Translations under genes and position numbers: made by a program
Assembly (NCBI GenBank): GCA_022559845.1
Contig: CM040128.1
Span: 73,967,247 to 74,031,246, forward strand
Direction of reading: 5' to 3'
Origin: Amorphophallus konjac
Lineage: Eukaryota; Streptophyta; Magnoliopsida; Alismatales; Araceae
DNA length: 64,000 nucleotides
Notes under the pieces: model-generated
Databases searched by the model: none
The model's input: the letters and a program-made list of their open reading frames with translations, nothing else
Told to the model about the DNA's origin: nothing
Part shown: piece by piece, positions 9,690 through 17,834 of the stretch
Position numbering within the stretch: the first letter of the stretch is position 1
Layout: the number at the start of each line of letters is the position of its first letter

Positions 9690-11830
9690 AGCGATGTACA
9701 GACTGTATGAAGGCAATGCAGTGTGTAGACTCTGCAGTGTAAAGACAAGGCATGTACAGACTTCACGTTGTGAATGCAAAGCAAAGTATGTACATCAAGA
9801 ACGAATGCACAATGGCTGTATGGACTTGTGTTCTGAACAATGTACATACTTACCACTTGAAGCGTGTACAGACTTCATGTTCACTATGCAGACTTTGTAA
9901 TGTATAGAGCAATGTATATACTTAGAGTGAACGATGCACAAATGCATGAAGCACACATGCTGTATAGACTTAGTGTGGATTGAAGCACAGAATGCAATGT
10001 ACAGACTTGTCAACACACGATGCATAGACTTGTTAAAGAAGAGATGCATGTGCAGACTTCGTGAATGCAAACTATGTAGATGTTGTACAGACTTTGTATG
10101 CAATGCATGAACCAATGTCTAGACTTTGTGAAAGAAGCTCACAGGCTGTACAGACTTGTGCTAGTGCTGCAAGAGGACAATGTATAGACTTCAGCTCGTG
10201 CAAGCAAGGCCAATGTATAGACTTGTTGTTTGTGCAAGCAGAACGATGTATAGACCTTGTGTTGTGAACACAGGCTGTACATACTTGAATGATGCATGCA
10301 CAAGACACTGATGTATAGACTTAGTCTATGCAGCACTGTATAGACTTCGTGTGTGTGCTACTGAACAATGTCTAGACTTTGAAAGCTTGAACACCTAAAA
10401 GATGACTCTTTCCTAGGCGTCAGATTCAGAATGGACGCTCCTACTGATGGGCGTCAAATTTCAAGAAAAATCAACCATGATGAAGTGCAATGTTCAGACT
10501 TGACAATATATGACTAACATGTGATGTACAGACTTCGAATCACTATATGCACGATGTACAGACTTCGCCTAAAATGATGCACAATGTACAGACTTGAATG
10601 CTGTGCCATGTACAGACTTCATGTTATGCATGAGACTCTAAGAAGACAGACGATGTATAGACTTAGCCAGCCTTCAGCTCGATGTACAGACTTCATGAAT
10701 GATGCATGTAATGCACTGGACGATGTATGGACTTAGCCGATGCAGACTAGTCCGATGTACATACTTGCTCGTCGTTCAGACATCATGAGCGATGTACAGA
10801 CTTGCCAAGAGAAAGACTGTACAGACTTGAGCAAAGCAAAGCAGTTGAATGTATAGACTTCACGATGTGTAGACTTTCCAAAGACAACTAGACGATGTAC
10901 AGACTTGAGCGAAGCAAAGTCTGTACAGACTTGAAGGTTCACAATGTAAATACTTTGGCAAAGCAGCAATGTACAGACTTGCACAGTTCTGGGATGTATA
11001 TACTTTATCTGAAAGCCCAATGTACAGACTTGCAAGACTGAACGTAGGTAAAGATCCCAATGTATAGACTTCGAAGTTCAACTGGTGAATGTACAAACTT
11101 TGAAGGGTCAACTGGTGAATGTACAGTCTTCACCTCGAGCAAGCTACAGTGTAGTGTATGGACTTTGAAGAATGATGCATGACGCTGTACAGACTTGGAG
11201 AGTCAAGCTGCTAAATGTACAGACTTCACCTGAAACAGTCCGATGTACAGACTTCGCCTAAAACAGTCCGATGTATAGACTTTACCGAAAACAGTCCAAT
11301 GTACAGACTTTGCCTAAAACAGTCCGATGTACAGACTTGCTAGTGTGCATGCCACAATGCAGTGTATGACTTTGAGTGTGCTTGCAGTGCTGCAATGTAT
11401 AGACTTTGAGAGCTCTGACTATGCTCATGCAATGTATAGACTTGCCTTAAGCAAGGGCTGTACAGACTTGCTGCCTGGCCGATGTATAGACTTAGCAGAC
11501 TTATGCATTGATGCACGAACATAAGCAATGTGTAGACTTGTGATAGTGTGCAGACTCTGTATATGCATGAGCAGCGTATGGACTTGCTAGCCAGACACTA
11601 CACAGACTCTGTATATGCTAATGCATGCAGCAACTGTTAATGCACTGATGTAGTGTATGCACAGAAGAAGCAATGCACCGATGCAATGTATGCACAAGGC
11701 AGATATTGAACTAAAGCAATGGATGTATAGACTATATGGCATGCAACGCAGCAAGGCAGCAATGCAATGTATAGACTTCAGAACAAATGTTGCACAAATG
11801 CCATGAATGTATAGACATGCGAGTCTGGGG
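9690..11830. repeat. Interspersed array of about 60 copies of TGTAYAGACTT
   Basis: The 11-mer TGTA(C/T)AGACTT recurs in direct orientation on the plus strand about 60 times by eye, with single-base variants such as TGTATGGACTT, TGTACATACTT and TGTGTAGACTT. Spacers are not tandem copies of each other and mostly vary from about 15 to 60 bp, so this is not a classical satellite. The core motif is conserved while flanks are not, although one patch (11.2-11.35 kb) repeats a longer unit ending AAAACAGTCC. The array lies in the U3-like part of A's LTR, upstream of its TATA box. Confidence 0.85.
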
Positions 11831-12046
11831 GGGTCGACCCATCTAAGTGCGCTGATGCAATGTATGCACATAGCAGATATTGAACTGAAGCTATCTGACA
11901 GAATGCAGTGTATCTATATAGAGAACAAATGCAATGTATGCTAAACACAATGACTGACTCACTGTAATGAATGCACTTGTGATACTCTCACTGTGTTGCT
12001 ATCATCAAAACAACATAGCATATGCTTGTGCCTAAGGGGCACAACA

Positions 12047-12410
12047 CTGAAGATTCAAAACTAGAAGGTTGTTCAACATACACTTCCTCCTTGATTAGTC
12101 CATTAAAGAATGCACTCTTTACATCCATTTGCTGAAGTTTTATACCATGGGAACATGCAAATGCAAATAGAATCCTGATGGCCTCTAGCCTAGCAACAAG
12201 GGCAAAGGACTCTTCAAAGTCAATGCCAAATTCTTGATTGTACCCCTAGGCTACTAGTCTAGCTTTGTTTCTCACAACTTTACCTTCTTCACTTAGTTTG
12301 TTTCTGAAAACCCATCTTGTACCAATGACAGATTGGGTCATGGGTCTTGGAACTAAATTCCATACTTTATCTCCTTCAAATTGGTTTAACTCTTCATGCA
12401 TGGCATTTAT
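12047..12410 (-). pseudogene. Copia reverse transcriptase, N-terminal fragment (element B)
   Basis: Read on the minus strand this gives the start of a copia RT: a WVFRNKLSEEGKV-like segment, NKARLVA, a TAG stop, [29 protein letters not shown] and EEVYVEQP. Then the frame ends abruptly at the edge of A's LTR. MDVKSAF...G carries the first catalytic aspartate of the polymerase. It is disabled by two stops and by the insertion of A. Confidence 0.8.
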
Positions 12411-13595
12411 CTAATGTTCATCTTTTAGAGCTTCGTCAATATTTTTAGGTTCAATTTGAGAAACAAAGGCTAGCTGAAGTACTTCTTCAGGGATTCTTAA
12501 CTGAGACCTTGTTCTAGGGGGATCATGCATGCTGCCAATTATATTATCTAATGGATGATCTTTAAGAACTCTGATGTTTGAAGCATTGTTACCTTCATTT
12601 CCAGAGATGTTCCTTTGATTACTTGACTCACCTATGTCCCTGGTTGGCTCTTCTTCCTCATTTTGCTGTTCTTGCTCCTCCTTTGGATCCAAGAATTCCT
12701 CATCATCTTGTTTCATGCAAGGCATTATTTTGTCAGTTTCAGAGTTTGTTTCATCAAAGGTGATATGTGGAGACACTTCCACAGTTTGGTCTTTGATCTT
12801 AAAGACTCTATATGCCCTAGAGCGGTCAGAATAACCAAGAAAGATACATGTATCACTCTTGGGTTCAAATTTATCCAAGACCTTTTTGTCATTATTGTGT
12901 ATGAAACATTTTGCTCCAAAGACCTTGAAATGAGCAAGGGATGGTTTCTTACCTTTGTATAGCTTATATGGAGTATGGTTACTAGAAGGTCTTACCATGG
13001 CACGGTTTATAATGTAACATGTTGTATTGACAGCTTCAGCCCATAATTTTTTAGACAGATGGCTTTCAATTAGCATGGTTCTTGCCATTTCAACCAATAT
13101 CATGTTCCTTCTTTCAACCACACCGTTTTGCTCAGGGGTTCTTGGAGCTGAGAACCTGTGGTTTATCCCTTGATTACTGCAAAAGTCATCAAAGTCAAAA
13201 TTTTCAAACTCTCCACCATGATCTGACAAGATAGTATAGAGTTGGAACTTACCATCCTGCTTTATTCTTTTGAAGAAAGCCTGAAACTCCATAAATGCAC
13301 CGCTTTTATGAGATAAAAAGAATACCCAAGTGAATCTAGAAAAATCATCCACCAAAACAAAACCATATATTTTCCCACTTAGACTAGCAGTCCAAGTAGG
13401 TCCAAATAGGTCCATATGAACCAGTTCTAGTGGTTTGGTTGATTGATTTTCTATTCTGCTCTTAAAAGATTTTTTAGTTTGTTTACCTTGGGAGTATGTA
13501 GCACAGATTTTAGTGTTGTGTTTGAATGAGATTTCAGGCAGGCCTCTTACCATGTTGTGCTTTAACCAATTTGTGCATGACATTATAACTAGCAT
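12411..13595 (-). CDS. Copia integrase (element B)
   Basis: The 394 residues cover the end of the pre-integrase zinc domain, the integrase catalytic core and the linker to RT. DDE positions are visible: LVHMDLFGP (first D), LSDHGGEFEN (second D) and TPEQNGVVERRN (E). After the core come the conserved WAEAVNTTCYIINR and FGAKCFI segments, then an acidic Glu/Gln-rich linker that leads toward RT. Integrase would insert the cDNA into host chromatin. The catalytic residues are intact, but the frame shifts upstream (overlap with 13534-13809) and ends in a stop before RT, so the polyprotein is not made as a unit. Confidence 0.85.
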   Translation of the reverse strand: MLVIMSCTNWLKHNMVRGLPEISFKHNTKICATYSQGKQTKKSFKSRIENQSTKPLELVHMDLFGPTWTASLSGKIYGFVLVDDFSRFTWVFFLSHKSGAFMEFQAFFKRIKQDGKFQLYTILSDHGGEFENFDFDDFCSNQGINHRFSAPRTPEQNGVVERRNMILVEMARTMLIESHLSKKLWAEAVNTTCYIINRAMVRPSSNHTPYKLYKGKKPSLAHFKVFGAKCFIHNNDKKVLDKFEPKSDTCIFLGYSDRSRAYRVFKIKDQTVEVSPHITFDETNSETDKIMPCMKQDDEEFLDPKEEQEQQNEEEEPTRDIGESSNQRNISGNEGNNASNIRVLKDHPLDNIIGSMHDPPRTRSQLRIPEEVLQLAFVSQIEPKNIDEALKDEH

Positions 13596-13809
13596 GACCT
13601 ATTCTACTATGCCATAGTGACACTAGGTCATCCTTCTTTGCAGTAAGGCACAGGTGGTTGTGTGCAAAATCATCCAAGTCTACCATGTAGACATTGTTTA
13701 CTCTCTTACCAGTAAATTTTACTGTTTCAGAATCAGGCTCCATGATTCTGCATGTATGTGAGTTAAAAATTACCTTATGCCCTTTGTCACACAACTGGCT
13801 AATGCTCAA
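13534..13809 (-). pseudogene. Copia pre-integrase domain (element B)
   Basis: The frame holds the GAG-pre-integrase pattern DLVSLWHSRIGHASYNVMHK, which contributes the His residues of the zinc-binding HHCC domain. It overlaps the integrase frame by about 60 bp in another register, so a small indel lies around 13540-13595. A stop separates it from the protease piece upstream. Confidence 0.75.
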
Positions 13810-13818
13810 GAGATTGTA

Positions 13819-14115
13819 TTATAGGCCTTCCACAAGCAGAACATTCTCAATTGAGTTGGATGAATGCTTACCTATTTTACCTGTTCCAAGTATATTTCCT
13901 TTGTTATTTCCTCCAAATGTAACATATCCAGCTTCTTTTTCAACCAGCAGGCAGAATTTGACTCTATCCCCAGTCATGTGCCTTGAGCAACCACTGTATA
14001 GATACCACATGTTGTGTACGGCTGCAAGGTATTCTTGCATAAAACAAATCAAACTAGAAATTTTGGAACCCAGGTGCATTTGGGTCCCAACCTGCCTTTC
14101 AATTATGTTAAACAA
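13819..14115 (-). pseudogene. Copia aspartic protease with mutated catalytic site (element B)
   Basis: The fragment contains WYLYSGCSRHMTGD where copia proteases have WxLDSGCSRHMTGD. The catalytic Asp is replaced by Tyr, explained by a single GAC to TAC change. GGNNKGNILGTGKIG follows as in copia elements. The protease normally processes the Gag-Pol polyprotein; this copy would be inactive. The upstream segment NQIWIPKELI is the usual sequence between gag and protease. Confidence 0.8.
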
Positions 14116-14286
14116 GATATTAGTTCTTTAGGTATCCATATTTGGTTTCTGTGTGTGGGTTTGTTGTTTTCCTTAAAGTTATTTTTTAGATTATCCACTT
14201 TGTTTGTAGCAACCCTGATAAAATATTAATAACAATAAATATTTTAAAATAAATCAAATAATTAGATAAATAAAGCAATATAAAAT

Positions 14287-14524
14287 AACGCCTCGGATCA
14301 AGGCTCTATTTAAATTATAAACGCCTCTAGTTAAGGCGTGACTCAAGAAGTGACGCCCTCACCACACGGCGTCAAATTCCAACGTCAAAAACGGTAAGGC
14401 CAAGAAAAGCCCCAATCTTGGGCGTGTTTTAAACAAAGGAACGCCCTAACGAAAGGCGCTTCTTAAGAAACGACCTGAACCAGGTCGTCAATTCAGGAAT
14501 CGACGCCCTGACCAAAGTCGTTAA
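14287..14524. repeat. Dyad array 1 in D 5' LTR
   Basis: Six imperfect dyads of the form RCGNCY-N7-RGNCGY, for example ACGACCTGAACCAGGTCGTC at about 14473 and ACGCCCTGACCAAAGTCGTT at about 14502. Confidence 0.8.
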
Positions 14525-14665
14525 TTTCATTCGTGAACCGTTCGAACCCAAAGCTTATCCAGGGAAGGATCATGTTAATCTAGTAAGTGGTTAATAGGGC
14601 AAGGACTCTAATAGGGATATATTACCCTCAATCAAACACTACTTTTGTTAGGACTCCAAAAACCC

Positions 14666-14673
14666 TATAAATA
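14666..14673 (+). promoter_or_regulatory. TATA box in D 5' LTR
   Basis: TATAAATA, preceded by CCC, between the two dyad clusters. The second LTR has the identical box at 22395-22402. Confidence 0.55.
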
Positions 14674-15187
14674 ACCTACTGATCGAACCTTAAATGCTAT
14701 TTGGCGTTTGGAAAAACTACAAGGTACGTAGTAGCAGTTCATATAGTTTCTCTTTGCTTCGGTTACATGAAGAACTAATGGTTCTTCATCTTCTTTTCCT
14801 CTAATACAGGTTAAGGGAGTTCTGCATACGAGAAAGAACAAGGTATTGTTCTTTTCCTTCCCCTCTGGTCAGACACGAGGAAGAAATTAATATTGGTTTC
14901 TTCTGTAGGATCTGCATCTTTTGATTTACTGAAGAAACAAAGGTTCTTCTGCGTCCTCTTCATCAAAGCCATCAGCCAGTAGCTGCCATCTTAAGAGCCT
15001 GTTATAAACAGAGCATCGATCCTCTTCCCAAAACCTTCACGGTTCAATCTTCAGATTATCAATTAAGGTAGGATTTTCTCAAGTCACTGTAGCCCAAACT
15101 AAATTGATACAGTACAATAATCATCATGCATATACATGGTTTGGTTTACTATAGTTTCTGAACGATTTTCTGTTAATTTCTTGAAAG

Positions 15188-15872
15188 AAACGTCCTTAGC
15201 AAGGGCGTGATTATGAAATACACGCCCCAGACTAGGGCGCTATTTTACAAATCACGACCCTGCCAAGGTCGTCAATTTTAGATTTGACGCCCTGCACACA
15301 GGCGTTAATTTCATTTAATGATTAATCACCCATGTTAAGAATTGTTTATCTATGAAATCATGATTCTACAATAATGCATGATCATATGTCTTCAAACCTG
15401 TTAATTTTATTGTCATGACCATACATTCGTTCTTCATGAATTCTATTATCCTGAAATTATTACTGCCCATGAAAATTCATGGTATTTCTTGAATTCACGA
15501 CCGTGGCTAGGTCGTCTTTCACTGGACTAACGCCCGATGCTAGGGCGTGAATTAAAAAGTAACGTCCCTTCATAGGGCGCGTTTCTGTTAAAATCCCGAA
15601 CAATATATTCTGTAAAAATAAGAATTTAATGATTAACGCCCCTGCCAAGGGCGCGTTCTTGATAAATTCTGAAAATAAATATGTTCTGTAAAAATATTGT
15701 AAATAAAAAGACGCCTGCTACTGTAGTCGTCTCATTGAAAAGAAACGCCCCTGTCCAGGGCGCGTTTTAGATAAATTACTGAATTATTGAAAATTCTGCC
15801 AAAATGGAAACATATGTAAACGCCCTTCTGTTAGGCGTTAATTACTTGAGAAACGACTTTACTTAAGTCGTT
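15188..15872. repeat. Dyad array 2 in D 5' LTR
   Basis: Twelve dyads of 19-20 bp occur in about 685 bp, including ACGTCCTTAGCAAGGGCGTG, ACGACCCTGCCAAGGTCGTC and ACGACTTTACTTAAGTCGTT. The spacer is almost always 7 nt. The sequence between units is AT-rich and unrelated. Confidence 0.85.
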
Positions 15873-16026
15873 ATTTTACTGTAAACTGATTTTCACTATT
15901 TTTGTTAACCGATGGTTTCATATGTTATATAATATATATATCGGCACTATTCTCCATTCCGTGAGTATAGTCCCACGTTTCACGATTGTTTTATCGATCA
16001 CACTCAATTCTCATTGACATACAAGC

Positions 16027-16136
16027 TCTCCATTGGACATTCCGTTCCTTTGGACTAGCGAGTTAGTCATAGAGACCTCCGTAAGACTCCTCGTAGCCTT
16101 GGATTCCCTCAAGGCCGACTGAGCTGGTTGTACCCT
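16027..16136 (+). repeat. Conserved ~108-bp block, copy in D 5' LTR
   Basis: Shares the ordered strings CTCCATTGGACATTCCG, TTTGGAC, GACCTCCGTAAG, GGATTCCCTCA and GCTGGTTGTACC with copies in LTR G and in the leaders of E1 and E2. Function unknown. Confidence 0.8.
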
Positions 16137-17334
16137 AAAAACCCATTACACCATTGATGCCATGTCACTCTAAAGAAACATGGTATACCGGCCCTTATGA
16201 TTATACAAAGAGTATATCATAAGAAATTCTTAATGGGATGATGATATCATGCCATATCATGTCATTCTTGTAAACCTCAATTCTATGATAAGAATGAGGG
16301 TATCTTACCTTTGATATACTGTTCATGTGGACCTAAATTCTATATATAGAATGTCCATATTGATTTGTCATGGTACCCCAGTTAAGGGAACCATATTCTA
16401 CCTAGTTTTATCGATATCGTGATTATACCGTTATTATCGCCATTCTATGTCCTTTGTCATATTTTTGGACTCCATTCTGTCAAAGTTGTCATACATATCT
16501 ACAAGCTTGATTATTGAAATTCAAAAATTGGCTATGTAAACAAAAGTGGATGTCAAAACACATGATAAATGCCTGCGCATATAGGGCCCGATCTGGTCCT
16601 GGGAGGAGCACCCGAAAGTACTTGTGCCCATGGGAGTTAAAATGATAAGGTATCTGGCATTATACCGAGTACTTTACTTTCTAGATTGGACATTCCACAC
16701 AACATCTTGTACTTGAATCGTACTTGACTTGACATGAAATGCGTGGCCCGAAAAAGGGTAATTTACTTGCTTGCTACATGATAGCCAAAGTTCTTGACAT
16801 GACTTGTTAAATATACTTGCTTGAATATCTTGAGTATCTTGTTAAAAGTTCATGATTAGTTCATCTTATTTCTTTGATATTATATTCTCTCTATCTTGTC
16901 GCTTTATGCGAGCATGCATAGATTTATTACATTCATGAAAGATGTAATTACTTAAACCCCTTGCTAGTACTTGAGATATAATTTCCTACTGAGCGTTCGC
17001 TCATTCCGTTTGTCCCTTTTTACTTTTCAGGTAAGTCCGACGACGATGGAAGTCAATCGGATGGGAATGGTCAAGAGTGAAAGAGCTAGAGCTTGTCCAA
17101 GTGTCATCTAGTCTTTTTCCTATTTTCTTGAGTCAACTATGTACTTTTTTTTTATTAAACAGAGTATTAGATTTGTAATAGTCTATCCATTATAAAATAA
17201 AGGATTGGGTTATCTTGCTATTTTGCGCATCTTTGTCTTTGTGTCGAATACACGACCACTCTGATTGACATGATTGATATAAACTCGTCACGCGTCTCCG
17301 GGTATCTTCCGCGCTCGGGGCGTGACAGTTTCTG

Positions 17335-17347
17335 TGGTATCAGAGCC
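17335..17347 (+). other. Primer-binding site of element D
   Basis: TGGTATCAGAGCC, matching the initiator tRNA-Met type PBS, seven bases after the LTR end. Confidence 0.93.
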
Positions 17348-17501
17348 TAAGGTATTCAATTCCTAGGAAAAACCCAAGTCCAAGGATAAGTTGAACGTTT
17401 AACCAAGTGAGATTGGGTAGAACCAAGGGTTAAGAGTCAATGAGTCTTTTAATAAGATCACAGTGATATAATACTAACATAGCTATTGTAATTATAGGAT
17501 A

Positions 17502-17828
17502 ATGGCTGCCGAACGTGCTCAATGGCGCAACATGCAGCGTACCCTTCAAGGAATGACTCAAGTGCTACAACAGGTAGCACAGGGTGATGCTCCACGAGCT
17601 GGAAGCTTACACCAAGCCTTTAAGAGCATGAATCCCCCGAAGTTCATGGGATCGACCGATCCGGACGATGCCGAGCATTGGGTTCGGGAGACTGAACGTA
17701 TATTCCGTGTTATGCAATGCACGGATCAGGACAAAGTCTTATTAGCTACTTTCCAGTTAGAAAAGGATGCTAGATGCTGGTGGGAGTCTATTGAAGCAAC
17801 CATCGATCCTACTCAAGTAACATGGTAA
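17502..17828 (+). CDS. Gag N-terminal part (element D)
   Basis: The ATG at 17502 starts the D polyprotein, 155 bp inside the PBS. Residues 1-108 carry the start of the retrotransposon gag domain: KSMNPPKFMGSTDPDDAEHW, WVRETERIFRVMQC and TFQLEKDARCWWESI. The frame then meets TAA at 17826-17828, with [12 protein letters not shown] following in the same frame, so one nonsense codon splits an otherwise normal capsid domain. The unbroken protein would run to 21851 apart from a second stop at 20505. Confidence 0.88.
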   Translation: MAAERAQWRNMQRTLQGMTQVLQQVAQGDAPRAGSLHQAFKSMNPPKFMGSTDPDDAEHWVRETERIFRVMQCTDQDKVLLATFQLEKDARCWWESIEATIDPTQVTW

Positions 17829-17834
17829 GAATTT

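Larger units (their letters stand above)
1..12046 (-). mobile_element. Element A: Sirevirus-like Ty1/copia retrotransposon, 5' part, split by element C
   Basis: The element reads on the minus strand. Its 5' LTR (1003-12046, minus the C insertion) is followed by a tRNA-Met PBS (989-1000) and gag (820 down to 1), and the rest lies beyond the left edge. The LTR inner end is CAACA and the outer end TGTTG in element orientation, a 5-bp inverted repeat. At 12046/12047 it interrupts the reverse transcriptase frame of copia element B, so A is younger than that part of B. C in turn sits inside A's LTR with its own TSD. The assignment rests on the gag N-terminus, the coiled-coil gag segment and the conserved LTR-edge motif GGGGGGTGAAT. 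The other LTR and A's own TSD cannot be seen. Confidence 0.8.
1003..12046 (-). repeat. 5' LTR of copia element A, about 3.4 kb, split by element C
   Basis: Removing C and one TSD copy leaves about 3365 bp (1003-1728 plus 9408-12046), unusually long for copia. The PBS-side edge carries the conserved GGGGGGTGAAT motif and a downstream CCTACGTCCACCCC stretch, both also present in LTR H at 33.7-33.9 kb. A TATAAAA box on the minus strand lies at 9487-9493. Near the outer end is TTTTGATGAT, which recurs in H. The middle is dominated by the TGTAYAGACTT array at 9690-11830. The upper edge at 12046 is inferred from the TGTTG/CAACA inverted repeat and the break in B's RT. Confidence 0.75.
14205..17327 (+). 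repeat. 5' LTR of element D (3123 bp)
   Basis: Bounded by the TSD on the left and the PBS on the right. In order it contains the first cluster of 19-bp dyads (14287-14524), TATA box 14666, a pyrimidine-rich section, the second dyad cluster (15188-15872), the conserved 108-bp block (16027-16136) and a TTTTCAG/GTAAGT stretch near 17030. No coding capacity is seen. Confidence 0.95.

Noticed and set aside
10733..11111. Minus frames with repeated QVCTL/SLYI peptides
   Set aside because: They are translations of the TGTAYAGACTT array in several frames, present in all three registers.
9690..11830. Array of short repeats with unique spacers, superficially CRISPR-like
   Set aside because: Repeats are 11 bp, degenerate and irregularly spaced (about 15-60 bp), in a plant LTR with no cas genes.
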